This document shows positions 1-7,535 of a stretch of DNA of 46,241 nt, one piece after another. The stretch's first letter is position 1, and each line of letters starts with the position of its first letter. Source of the stretch: Labilibaculum sp. (lineage in GTDB: Bacteria > Bacteroidota > Bacteroidia > Bacteroidales > Marinifilaceae); NCBI GenBank assembly GCA_016342745.1, contig JAEINT010000026.1, positions 1 to 46,241 on the forward strand, given 5' to 3'. Under the pieces are notes generated by a model. The model was not told where the DNA came from. It saw only the letters and a program-made list of their open reading frames with translations, and ran no database searches. A program made the translations under genes and the position numbers.

Positions 1-21
1 AAGTGCCATTTTTTTCGGTTA

Positions 22-79
22 CGTCAACAAACCCTTCATGTTGGGCAGTTCCTGCCACACGAATGCTTAGTTGTTAGGG
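22..79 (-). repeat. attC-like site A (downstream of the Fic gene)
   Basis: About 58 bp. On the plus strand it runs from GTCAAC (23-28) to GTTAGGG (73-79). The centre is a hairpin GGCAG-TTC-CTGCC (44-56), and the outer arms around TTCATGT and ACACGAA are partly complementary. Size and layout fit a short attC. Its R'' (CCCTAAC on the minus strand) matches the start of the Fic cassette. Confidence 0.6.
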
Positions 80-86
80 GCTTTTT

Positions 87-1187
87 TTATTTTATTAAAC
101 TCATAAATATATCATTTAGAGCCTGTTTGTTATCATTTCTTGATTCCTGAAGTGCTTCGTAATATTCCTTTGGTTCTATCTTTTCAAACTTTACTTCTTT
201 ATCAAGGAGGTCTTTAAATTGAATAGAGGAAATCGTTCTAGCAACTCTGCCATTACCATCTAAAAATGGATGAATCGTTAATATTTTTTCATGAAATTGA
301 GCGATTGAGAAAATTTTAGCCTGTTCGTTTCCGTAATTGATGGTCATGTATTCATTTCTCCACCATTCTAATAATTCGATAATGAGGGAGGGGACATTTG
401 AGGCTTCAGGCGGAACAAAATCAGCATTCGATTTATCCCCTCCAGCACTTCCTATCCAGACATCTACCTTCCTGAATCCTAAAAATTCAGAGTTATACTT
501 TTGACCATCGATTTCATAAAGACATGCCCGTTGAATTGCAAACAGGTCTTCCAAAGAAATTCGAGATGACCATGGGACGCCTGAAAGAGGCAATGTTGAA
601 AGCACAGGATTGAAAGAAAGGTCTCTTTGTGGGATAGCTCCAGCCATTCTCGTGGTAACCTTTTTTATGTCGGAGAGCATCCCTTTGATTTCCTCAAAGT
701 TTTCTCTTAAATCTAAGTGTGAGTTCAAAAATGATATTTGTTCTTCCTTATTTAATTCAATCCCAAGATATTCGAGTCGAACTCCATAGCCTTTCGGTTT
801 GTCTAAAATCCCACAAATTCTTTCACCGTGATATATTGTGGAGTCAGTATGGCCTTTGCATAATGTTATTCTTTCGCCTGGTGTAATTTTTTGATTGGTT
901 AGAAAAATGAACCCGTTAGCACTATTTTTGGCGACACCTTTAAAATCATCATTGAACTTATCTTGTATGTCTTTAAATGTTTTTTGCCCCATAGGTAAAT
1001 AGCATCCCGCAACATACTTTTTCCCATCTTTATAACAAATAATGTCCTTTGTTCCATCTGGTCCACCGACAGGAGCTTGAGGGTCTATATCTTCATAACT
1101 TTCAATGGCTAAGATTTTAGCTGCCATTCTTTCAGCGAAGGCTCTGCCTTTATCCCAGTTCAATAATATTTGAAAAGTATTTCTCAT
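87..1187 (-). CDS. Fic-domain protein with restriction-endonuclease-like N-terminal domain
   Basis: 366 aa. The C-terminal half is a Fic domain: the motif HPFLDGNGRVAR at about residues 306-317 fits the HPFx(D/N)GNGRxxR consensus of AMP-transferring Fic enzymes, with catalytic His306, and the upstream FRKVDVWIG and FVPPEA segments fit the flap region. The first ~110 residues are different: GGPDGTKDI (41-49), then KKYVAGCYLP, a KF..D segment and FIFLTNQ. This resembles an N-terminal PD-(D/E)xK-like module seen on assorted accessory proteins; the usual lysine after the second strand is not obvious, so it may bind rather than cut nucleic acid. I saw no clear (S/T)xxxE(G/N) inhibitory motif. As a cassette gene starting 14 bp after the GTTAGGGGC core, a toxin or defence role is possible but is inference. 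No antitoxin gene is adjacent. Confidence 0.88.
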   Translation of the reverse strand: MRNTFQILLNWDKGRAFAERMAAKILAIESYEDIDPQAPVGGPDGTKDIICYKDGKKYVAGCYLPMGQKTFKDIQDKFNDDFKGVAKNSANGFIFLTNQKITPGERITLCKGHTDSTIYHGERICGILDKPKGYGVRLEYLGIELNKEEQISFLNSHLDLRENFEEIKGMLSDIKKVTTRMAGAIPQRDLSFNPVLSTLPLSGVPWSSRISLEDLFAIQRACLYEIDGQKYNSEFLGFRKVDVWIGSAGGDKSNADFVPPEASNVPSLIIELLEWWRNEYMTINYGNEQAKIFSIAQFHEKILTIHPFLDGNGRVARTISSIQFKDLLDKEVKFEKIEPKEYYEALQESRNDNKQALNDIFMSLIK

Positions 1188-1201
1188 GTCGTTCTAATTG
1201 C

Positions 1202-1390
1202 CCCTAACGGGCTTGCTAAGTTTCGTGGGCGATTAAAACAGTAATCCTATCAAACCGCTAAATAAGCAAGCCGCAATAAATTTGTTTATATTTTTAAGCA
1301 AACCAATTGTATTGGCTTGCTGGTGTTTATTAATTGTACTAAACTTTCAATTTGCATTTCTCCGCCCATGAAATTTAGCTTTTGTTAGCG
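1202..1390 (-). repeat. attC-like site B (long)
   Basis: About 189 bp between the Fic and lipoprotein genes. Plus-strand arms: TAACGGG, then GCTAAGTTTCGTGGGCG (1215-1231) against CGCCCATGAAATTTAGC (1363-1379), complementary at 15 of 17 positions, followed by GTTAGCG (1384-1390). The two core-to-arm spacers are 6 and 4 nt, giving the unpaired central spacer typical of attC. The stretch 1315-1390 is closely similar to 45062-45151 in the right array. Confidence 0.65.
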
Positions 1391-1399
1391 TTTGGCTTC

Positions 1400-1894
1400 T
1401 TATTCATATATGTATCCCTTATTCGTATAAACTATTTCAAAACCGTTCCGCGTGTTAAATATATGTATGAAATTATAGGTGTTGGATTCTTTAAATTTAT
1501 ATCTCTTATTATTAATCCTTAAATCAAAATTATTATCTACCGAACCACGCTTAAATTTAACTCCTGATGAAAATCCCAATGAATGATCTGTATGGAGTGT
1601 GTCTTGATATAAGTTAGTTCCATTGTGAATTAGAGTCACTGGAACTTTATCAAAGGTTTCATTAAAGTTTACCGAAATTGAATCCTGCATCTCTTTGATT
1701 TCCCTCAAATTTCTTGTTATTCCAGAATTCAACGAATCTATAATAACCTCTTGATCTTGCAGACTTATATTTAGAGTATCTGCTATCAATATCTCGATCT
1801 TTTGTTGTCTGTTGTTAAACTGACAAGAAGAACAGATTAGAAGTGTAAATAAACCGAAAACTAAAATGGTTTTGTACCAATGTGAATTATTCAT
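1400..1894 (-). CDS. small predicted lipoprotein, unknown function
   Basis: 164 aa. The N-terminus has a lysine, a hydrophobic stretch (about residues 9-21) and a CSSC run with a plausible lipidated Cys24; the -3 position is Cys rather than Leu, so the lipobox is imperfect. The rest is polar, with beta-rich segments and no family I recognise. It sits as a cassette gene: the GTTAGCG core lies 49 bp upstream of the ATG and the attC starts about 10 bp after the stop. Probably an outer-membrane or periplasmic lipoprotein acquired with the array. Confidence 0.7.
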   Translation of the reverse strand: MNNSHWYKTILVFGLFTLLICSSCQFNNRQQKIEILIADTLNISLQDQEVIIDSLNSGITRNLREIKEMQDSISVNFNETFDKVPVTLIHNGTNLYQDTLHTDHSLGFSSGVKFKRGSVDNNFDLRINNKRYKFKESNTYNFIHIFNTRNGFEIVYTNKGYIYE

Positions 1895-1942
1895 AACTAT
1901 AAATTATCCTTTAATTTCATAGAATCTAGTTTCCTAGCTTAA

Positions 1943-2003
1943 CGCTAACGGTATGGCGATATGTTTCGTTACTTGTTTTGAAATATATCCGCCTGTTATC
2001 ATC
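1943..2003 (-). repeat. attC-like site C (left copy)
   Basis: About 60 bp. Plus-strand GGCGATATGTTTC (1955-1967) pairs with GAAATATATCCGCC (1980-1993), leaving one extrahelical base, a hallmark of attC arms. Outer cores are TAAC (1946-1949) and GTTATC (1995-2000) with short spacers. An identical site lies at 45643-45700. Confidence 0.7.
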
Positions 2004-2047
2004 TGTTGGGCTGTGAATACCACTTAGGATAAATTATTTCAGCCCAT

Positions 2048-2248
2048 TTAAAAATAATTTGTCCTATTTAAAATTTCATTCCCTTTTGTATTGTCTATAC
2101 ACCCGTGTATGGATCTGTTCAATGAGGGAAGAAGAGATTGCAACACTCCAGGATTCTTACCATACTTGACTTTTATAAAAAAGTCTCGTAACTTCTCAAA
2201 GTCAAAAACGTTTTTACGTTCTGAATGTGTAACACTCACACGCTTCAA
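2048..2248 (-). CDS. doubtful 66-aa ORF in the repeated cassette, copy 1
   Basis: 66 aa with a TTG start; no ATG exists upstream in frame before a TAA. The peptide is basic at the N-terminus and has no domain I recognise. The ORF starts 102 bp inside the cassette, further than is usual, and its 5' half overlaps a chain of small hairpins. It may be a real cassette protein or chance coding over a structured RNA. The same ORF is present at 45745-45945. Confidence 0.3.
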   Translation of the reverse strand: MKRVSVTHSERKNVFDFEKLRDFFIKVKYGKNPGVLQSLLPSLNRSIHGCIDNTKGNEILNRTNYF

Positions 2249-2277
2249 GCGTTGACTTTGAAGAACTTCGTTCTCAA
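2097..2277 (-). other. chain of six small inverted repeats in the cassette
   Basis: Plus-strand hairpins in series: ATACACCCGTGTAT (2097-2110), GACTTTTATAAAAAAGTC (2168-2185), AACGTTTTTACGTT (2207-2220), GTGTAACACTCACAC (2227-2241), ACGCTTCAAGCGT (2240-2252) and TTGAAGAACTTCGTTCTCAA (2258-2277, one bulge). This suggests a structured RNA, with the caveat that short hairpins do occur by chance in AT-rich DNA. Confidence 0.45.
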
Positions 2278-2356
2278 GAATCCTTCCTTATCCCAATCCC
2301 TGAAATTTTATCTCAAACGCTCAAATTCACAGCACAATTGATGATTTAACTAGTTT

Positions 2357-2378
2357 ATAACAACAATATTGTTGTTAT
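2357..2378. repeat. 22-bp perfect palindrome at the array edge
   Basis: Arms ATAACAACAAT and ATTGTTGTTAT meet without a spacer, 7 bp beyond the cassette core at 2350. The ends read TAAC and GTTA like cassette cores. It could be an operator or a degenerate recombination site; function unknown. Confidence 0.5.
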
Positions 2379-2400
2379 TTCTACTATATCAAGTATAAAA

Positions 2401-2446
2401 GTGCACAATACATGCCATATAGGGATGTATTGTGCAACTTTTTTTG
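2401..2446. terminator. strong hairpin with T-run, possibly bidirectional
   Basis: TGCACAATACAT (2402-2413) pairs perfectly with ATGTATTGTGCA (2425-2436) across an 11-nt loop, then ACTTTTTTT on the plus strand; the minus strand reads CACTTTTATAC. No plus-strand gene precedes it, so it may insulate the array or end an unseen short transcript. Confidence 0.55.
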
Positions 2447-2474
2447 ATTTTTCAATTTCAAATCTACAAAACAA

Positions 2475-2564
2475 TAGGTGTTTGGCAAAGTAAACAGAAA
2501 CCTATTTTATAGTAAACTAAATGGAGGGGTTAGCTGCCTAAATTAGAAGATTTCCCAAACACCT
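2475..2564. repeat. inverted repeat in the intergenic stretch
   Basis: AGGTGTTTGG (2476-2485) and CCAAACACCT (2555-2564) are perfectly complementary, extended by AAA/TTT with one mismatch, about 69 nt apart. The rest of 2379-2700 shows no gene. Could be a remnant of a cassette site or a leader structure; not resolved. Confidence 0.35.
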
Positions 2565-2620
2565 TTAATGAGACAGAACTATTTATCTGGAAAGAAAACA
2601 TCCTACTTTCTTTGATTTTT

Positions 2621-2651
2621 TTGTATCAAACTCAAATCTTATTTACCTTTA
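2621..2651 (+). promoter_or_regulatory. candidate Bacteroidota promoter of the DUF3788 gene
   Basis: TTG at 2621-2623, then 20 nt, then TACCTTTA (2644-2651), one base from the TAnnTTTG -7 element. The start codon follows about 50 nt later. Confidence 0.4.
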
Positions 2652-2701
2652 GTTGATCAATTCATTATCAGCAAAATAAATCAAGACAATACACAAAACC
2701 C

Positions 2702-3121
2702 ATGGACATCAGTATCTTTACAGACAAGGCAATAGAACCCACGCAAAAAGATTTACAAGAACAATTGGGTTCACTTTATCCTTTATGGGAACGAATTGCC
2801 GAAATTGTTCGGGAAAAATATCCAAATCCAAAAGAAGAGTGGAATTATCCGGGTAAAAAATACGGATGGAGCTTCCGTTTAAAAGACAAAAAGAGAGCTA
2901 TCATTTACCTTTTGCCACGTAAAAATTTCTTTAAAGTGGCATTCGTCTTCGGGCAAAAAGCAAGCGATCAAATTATGGCAAGCAATATCACGCAAGTGAT
3001 TAAGGAAGACTTGGCCAATGCTAAAAAATATGTCGAAGGAAGAGGTGTTAGCATAGAGGTTCACAATTCCGACTTACTAAGTGACATCAACCAGCTGATT
3101 GACACTAAACTTGCAAACTAA
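2702..3121 (+). CDS. DUF3788 family protein
   Basis: 139 aa, cytosolic, no signal peptide. The pattern EWNYPGKKYGWSFRLKDKKR, followed by a hydrophobic strand, FKVAFVFGQKA and AKKYVEGRGVSIEV, is the usual DUF3788 signature, and the length is typical. The biochemical role of this family is unknown to me. A possible promoter lies at 2621-2651. The next gene starts 52 bp downstream on the same strand, so both may be co-transcribed. Confidence 0.85.
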   Translation: MDISIFTDKAIEPTQKDLQEQLGSLYPLWERIAEIVREKYPNPKEEWNYPGKKYGWSFRLKDKKRAIIYLLPRKNFFKVAFVFGQKASDQIMASNITQVIKEDLANAKKYVEGRGVSIEVHNSDLLSDINQLIDTKLAN

Positions 3122-3173
3122 GCTATCATTTCAGCAGACTACAGAAAACAAATAACATTCTTAAATAAATAGC

Positions 3174-3887
3174 ATGATCGACGCAATTATACCCTTGCTT
3201 TCCCTTATCGCATTAGAAGTGATTTTAGGGATTGACAACATCATCTTTATTTCCATATTGGCAGACAAATTACCCGAGAATCAACGAGACAAATTACGCT
3301 ACATCGGAATTGGTTTGGCAATGGTTCTTCGACTTGCCCTTCTTGCTTTTATTTCCTGGATTTTAAAACTTGACTCAACACTATTCAATATTTTTGACAT
3401 TGATATTTCGGGGAAAGGCCTTATTCTTTTGGGTGGTGGCATCTTCCTGATTTACAAAAGTACCAAAGAGATTTACCACAAAGCAGAGCTAGAGGAAAAT
3501 GGTGAATTGGCAACAAAAACAGGGAGTTTTATGCGCTTGCTAACCGAAATAATTATTCTTGATTTGGTCTTCTCTATCGATTCAATAATCACCGCAGTGG
3601 GAATGGTAAAAGAGCTTTGGGTAATGTACACCGCTGTTATTGTGGCCGTTATTATCATGCTAATTGCCTCAAAACCGATTGCTCATTTCATACAAAAACA
3701 CCCATCCTTTAAAATATTGGCCTTGTGCTTTCTCATGATGATAGGCGTTTCCTTAATTGCTGAAGGTCTGCATTTCGAAATTCCGAAAGGATATATTTAC
3801 TTCTCGATGGCCTTTGCCTTTATTGTGGATATCATTCAAATGAAAACCGTTAAACCAACAATTAAATCGAAAACAAAGGAGGTATAA
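3174..3887 (+). CDS. TerC/YkoY-family integral membrane protein
   Basis: 237 aa with about seven hydrophobic helices. The first helix holds the family pattern LEVILGIDNIIFISIL with membrane-embedded acidic residues (Glu and Asp), and LDLVFSIDSIITAVGMV repeats it in the second half, an internal duplication typical of TerC-like proteins. Members are linked to metal ion (Mn2+) export or tellurite resistance; which metal applies here cannot be read from the sequence. No ter stress genes are nearby, so this is the stand-alone housekeeping type. Confidence 0.88.
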   Translation: MIDAIIPLLSLIALEVILGIDNIIFISILADKLPENQRDKLRYIGIGLAMVLRLALLAFISWILKLDSTLFNIFDIDISGKGLILLGGGIFLIYKSTKEIYHKAELEENGELATKTGSFMRLLTEIIILDLVFSIDSIITAVGMVKELWVMYTAVIVAVIIMLIASKPIAHFIQKHPSFKILALCFLMMIGVSLIAEGLHFEIPKGYIYFSMAFAFIVDIIQMKTVKPTIKSKTKEV

Positions 3888-3945
3888 AAAGACACAAAGT
3901 GAACTTCATTTTCACTTTCTTCCAATCCCCTCCTTACTTAAACAT

Positions 3946-4710
3946 ATGTGTTACGATATTCAGGCCAAATTAGAAGCTCAGCTAAAACGAGCACGTCGCA
4001 TGAATCAAAAAGATGTGATTCGTGAATTGAAGACCAACTTGGAGCCATACATCACTCAATGGCATCATGTTTCGGGTTTTGCACACCCAAGCTTACTGAT
4101 ATACACCAACGACACGCCTACTTTGCCCTCTCCTGCTTGCTGGGGCTTAATTCCTGAGTGGACAAAAAATCAAGAGCAAGCTAATAAACTACGCAAAAAT
4201 ACCATTAATGCACGTGGCGAAAGTATTTTTGAAAAGCCATCTTTTCGAGATTCTGCAAAACACAAGCGTTGTTTGATTACAGTTGATGGGTTCTTTGAAC
4301 ATCATCATCGGGACCAAAAATCTTTTCCTTATTTTATTCGCAAACAAAATGGTGATTCCATGACAATGGCCGGGCTTTGGGCCGAATGGCTTGATAGAGA
4401 AACCGGCGTTTTGGAACGCACTTTTAGCATTGTTACCTGCAAGGCAAATCCTCTACTTGCCGAAATTCACAACAATCCGAAACTTTCCGAAGCAAGAATG
4501 CCCTTACTTCTTCACGAAAACAATGCTGATGAGTGGTTACAGCCTATCTGTAATAAAAGTGATCAGGAACAAATTCAGAACTTGATTCAAGCATCAAACG
4601 AAGAGCTTATTGCCTATACTGTTCGTCCGTTACGAGGAAAACTGGCAATTGGCAATAGTGCCGAGATCACAAAAGAATACTTCTATGATGAATTGAATAA
4701 GTTGTTTTAG
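3946..4710 (+). CDS. SOS response-associated peptidase (SRAP/HMCES/YedK family)
   Basis: 254 aa. SRAP proteins use Cys2, exposed after removal of Met1, to crosslink to abasic sites in single-stranded DNA and protect them. Seen here: MCYD start (Cys2), WGLIPEW (66-72), NARGES (88-93), GFFEHHH (115-121, catalytic Glu118) and EIHNNP...RMPLLL with His175. The start is MCYD instead of the common MCGR, and GFFEHHH replaces GFYEW, a variant I believe occurs in Bacteroidota. The start is fixed by the need for Cys at position 2. Confidence 0.93.
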   Translation: MCYDIQAKLEAQLKRARRMNQKDVIRELKTNLEPYITQWHHVSGFAHPSLLIYTNDTPTLPSPACWGLIPEWTKNQEQANKLRKNTINARGESIFEKPSFRDSAKHKRCLITVDGFFEHHHRDQKSFPYFIRKQNGDSMTMAGLWAEWLDRETGVLERTFSIVTCKANPLLAEIHNNPKLSEARMPLLLHENNADEWLQPICNKSDQEQIQNLIQASNEELIAYTVRPLRGKLAIGNSAEITKEYFYDELNKLF

Positions 4711-4848
4711 AGCTATCAGGTCTTAAATTAAAATGGATTCATTATAAAAAATGAACTCATGCGATAATTCAATCGTTTTCGAAGCCGTCATTTGCTAAGA
4801 AATAATACCTTTGACGGCAACAAACACACTAACTTACGAAAAACCGGT

Positions 4849-6615
4849 ATGAGGAAATCTTTAGCTAACAAGCTCCTGATATACTTTGTCGTAATCAACT
4901 TATCATCAATACTTATAGTTGGTATATTCGCCTATACTCAGGCAAAAGATGCTCTTATTTTACGCACCTTTAACCAACTTACATCCGTGCGCATTGAAAA
5001 GAAAAAACGCGTTGAAGACTTTTTCCAACAGCGTATTCACGACATCCAAACGATCAGTAATATCAAGTTCACTCTTCCATCCGAGAAAAATACTGCTAAA
5101 CTTTCCCAGCTTATAATCGATCATGGTATTTTAAAACCTGGTTTTGCCTCATTACTTACCAGCAAACAAAACTATAAAAGCATCTACATCTATCAATCGG
5201 ATGCAATTTCCTCCGGTTTCCAAATCAATCAAAAAACCGGTGATGTAAGCCCAAAAGAATTGCACTCGAAGCACAAGCAATTATTTGCCAATTTGCTTAA
5301 CAAAAATGAAGTTTCGATACAAGAAGTACTTAACACAAAAGATCAGTCGAGAACAGAAATTCTCATCTGTCAGGTCATTAGCTATCAAGAGCAAAAGATC
5401 GTTTTAGCTTTTAATATCAATACAGAAATTATTAATTCCATTATGCTGGATAGAAATCCGTTGAACGGATTGGGTAAATCCGGCGAAGCCTATCTGGTAG
5501 GAGAAGATCATTTATTGAGAAGTACCAGTCGCTTTCACGAAAATTCTATTTACGCGCTAAAAGCATCAACCAAAGGTGTAAAACTGGCATTTCAGGACAG
5601 TATTGGTTCTGATATTTTTAAAGATTACCGGGACATCAAAGTATTAAGCTCTTTTTGCAAAATGAATCTACCAGGTTTAAATTGGGTGATTCTTGCAGAG
5701 ATAGATCATCAGGAAGCAATGATTCCCATTCGTAATTACGGGAACTCTATGTTTTACATTCTAATTATTCTAAGTCTGCTCTTACTAGGTGTAGTTGCCA
5801 TAATTGCCAATACCATAACAGCTCCTATCCGAAAACTGCGAACCGAAACAGAGAAAATTTCATTGGGGATTTATGAACAGGTTACCGATATAAAAGCTGA
5901 TGGCGAAATAATGGAATTGCTTGCTGCTTTCAACCAAATGACCCGGAAAATTAAAGAACAGCAAGAGAATCTTCAAATTGCCAAAGAGCAAAGTATTTCA
6001 TCGATGATTGATGGACAAGAAGCAGAGCGAAGCAGATTGGCCAGAGAATTACACGATGGATTGGCTCAAACTATTTTGGCCATTAAAATGCGCTTGGAAA
6101 ATACACCTCCGGAAAATGCGTCGGCAGTATTGGGTGAATCCCGGGAAATGTTTTCAGATTTAATGACTGAGATTCGAGGGATGTCCAATGATTTAATGCC
6201 TGCCGTTTTACGGGAATTTGGATTAAATCACGCTCTTAGCAGTCTGTTGCAGCGAATTGAAGAAAACAGTTTCTTACAAACAAATTTAAATATTCAGGCC
6301 GAATTACCTGAAATTAGTAAGAAAGTAGAAACCTATCTCTATCGCATTGCTCAAGAAGCGACTAATAATATTATTAAACACGCCCAAGCCAAAAATATCA
6401 ACATCCAATTAGCACAAAAAGCAGATAAGCTATTTTTCGAAATTAAGGATGATGGTATTGGATTGCCTATGAATGGAATCCATGAAAATGGCAATGGCTT
6501 ATCGAATATTAAGGAACGTATTTCCATATTAGGAGGAGATGTATTCTTAGAGGAAGCATACCCTCATGGATTAAAAATACAATGTAAAATTCCATTACTA
6601 AAATTATCAGTATGA
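4849..6615 (+). CDS. NarL-type membrane sensor histidine kinase
   Basis: 588 aa from the ATG at 4849; an in-frame TTG at 4792 would add 19 polar residues before the first membrane segment, so the ATG is preferred. Order: TM helix (about residues 8-31), a ~270-residue extracytoplasmic sensor region of Cache-like size, second TM (about 299-322), HAMP-like linker with APIRKLR, coiled coil, HisKA_3 box with phospho-acceptor His in ARELHDGLAQ (about residue 402), and HATPase_c with QEATNN, DDGIGL and GNGLSNIKER. It overlaps the response regulator by 4 bp (ATGA), so they form a translationally coupled two-component pair. The ligand is unknown. Confidence 0.92.
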   Translation: MRKSLANKLLIYFVVINLSSILIVGIFAYTQAKDALILRTFNQLTSVRIEKKKRVEDFFQQRIHDIQTISNIKFTLPSEKNTAKLSQLIIDHGILKPGFASLLTSKQNYKSIYIYQSDAISSGFQINQKTGDVSPKELHSKHKQLFANLLNKNEVSIQEVLNTKDQSRTEILICQVISYQEQKIVLAFNINTEIINSIMLDRNPLNGLGKSGEAYLVGEDHLLRSTSRFHENSIYALKASTKGVKLAFQDSIGSDIFKDYRDIKVLSSFCKMNLPGLNWVILAEIDHQEAMIPIRNYGNSMFYILIILSLLLLGVVAIIANTITAPIRKLRTETEKISLGIYEQVTDIKADGEIMELLAAFNQMTRKIKEQQENLQIAKEQSISSMIDGQEAERSRLARELHDGLAQTILAIKMRLENTPPENASAVLGESREMFSDLMTEIRGMSNDLMPAVLREFGLNHALSSLLQRIEENSFLQTNLNIQAELPEISKKVETYLYRIAQEATNNIIKHAQAKNINIQLAQKADKLFFEIKDDGIGLPMNGIHENGNGLSNIKERISILGGDVFLEEAYPHGLKIQCKIPLLKLSV

Positions 6616-7265
6616 ATAAGATTAATGTTGTTTTGGTTGATGATCACAAACTATTTCGTGATGGATTAAAATCCTTACTGCACAACACCAAAGACATAAA
6701 TGTTGTTGGAGAATTTGGAAATGCTAATGATTTAATTGAACAAATGAGTCAATTGGCGGCTCAAATAATTATTACAGATATTAGCATGCCTGGAATGAAT
6801 GGTATTGAGCTGACTCAATATCTTGCCAAAGAACATCCGTGCATGAAAACCATCATCCTCTCTATGCACAACAATAAGGAATTCATATTAAGTGCCATGG
6901 ATGCCGGTGCAAAAGCTTATTTGCCAAAAGATATTGCAGGCGATGAATTAAGCGAAGCTATTCATGAAGTGAGCGAGGGGCACGAATACTTTAATCAGGT
7001 AATTAGCAACATTGTGATGAGAAGCCTTATGCGCAACAATAAAGACGACAAGAATCACGGAGAGCTAACCAAACGCGAAACCGAAGTTCTTCGCCTGGTG
7101 GCTGATGGATTCATGAATAAAGAAGTGGCTCATCATCTCAACATCAGCGTTCGCACCGTTGATTGCCACAAAAACAACATTATGAGCAAATTAAGCTTAA
7201 ACACCACTGCCGAATTGGTAAAATATGCCATCAAAAACCACATCATCGAAGTAGAACTCAATTAG
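6612..7265 (+). CDS. LuxR/NarL-family response regulator
   Basis: 217 aa. Receiver domain (1-120): acidic pocket Asp10/Asp11, phospho-acceptor Asp56 in IITDISMPG, and Lys106 in YLPKD. The C-terminal LuxR-type HTH covers about 148-210 (LTKRETEVLRLVADGFMNKE and RTVDCHKNNIMSKL). It is the cognate partner of the overlapping kinase gene. A terminator follows within 30 bp. The porin and ammonium transporter genes come next, so they are possible targets, but no shared operator was identified. Confidence 0.95.
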   Translation: MNKINVVLVDDHKLFRDGLKSLLHNTKDINVVGEFGNANDLIEQMSQLAAQIIITDISMPGMNGIELTQYLAKEHPCMKTIILSMHNNKEFILSAMDAGAKAYLPKDIAGDELSEAIHEVSEGHEYFNQVISNIVMRSLMRNNKDDKNHGELTKRETEVLRLVADGFMNKEVAHHLNISVRTVDCHKNNIMSKLSLNTTAELVKYAIKNHIIEVELN

Positions 7266-7291
7266 CAAGAACCACATACCTTTTGTATTGT

Positions 7292-7327
7292 CCCACACCT
7301 GATAACTTCGGTGTGGGATTTTTTTTT
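7292..7327 (+). terminator. rho-independent terminator after the two-component operon
   Basis: CCCACACC (7292-7299) pairs with GGTGTGGG (7310-7317), followed by A and a run of eight T. Confidence 0.9.
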
Positions 7328-7535
7328 ATTCTACCCCTACTCTCAAAAGGCACAGTCCAGTCAATCTCTTCCCATTTTCTTATCAAAATTCTTAAATCTT
7401 ACACTAAGTAATTTACCTAGTATGTCGCTATTTTTCCTAATTCATTTTAGGGGTAATTCTCTATTTCACGCTGATTTCCTCCCTCCTATATTCGCTATTA
7501 TATAATTCACACTAAAACAAACTAACATTAATTCT

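Larger units (their letters stand above)
22..2350 (-). mobile_element. integron-like cassette array (left), no integrase seen
   Basis: Three consecutive units read on the minus strand: each starts at a GTTA core, carries one gene close to that core, and ends in an imperfect palindrome with R''-spacer-L''...L'-spacer-R' layout. Within a unit the first bases after the core match the inverse of its own R'' site: GTTAGGGGC with GCCCCTAAC for the Fic unit, and GTTAGCG with CGCTAAC for the lipoprotein unit. That is the expected signature of cassettes that once were circles. Only the GTT core is strict; the full GTTRRRY consensus is met only at 2350 (GTTAAAT). No intI or attI is in the window, so CALIN-like is the best description. 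The downstream side continues beyond base 1. Confidence 0.72.
1946..2350 (-). repeat. 405-bp cassette, copy 1 of a perfect direct repeat
   Basis: Identical by eye over its whole length to 45643-46047, same orientation, offset 43,697 bp. The flanks diverge at once on both sides. The borders are TAAC at 1946 and TTTAAC at 2350, so the repeat equals one cassette plus its attC and shared core. On the minus strand it starts GTTAAAT, a perfect GTTRRRY core. No attC precedes this copy; it abuts chromosome-like sequence, so it may mark the proximal end of the array or an insertion at a secondary site. Confidence 0.9.

Noticed and set aside
2097-2277. CRISPR array, considered because of serial hairpins
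   Set aside because: The hairpins differ in sequence and spacing; there is no repeated unit and no cas gene.
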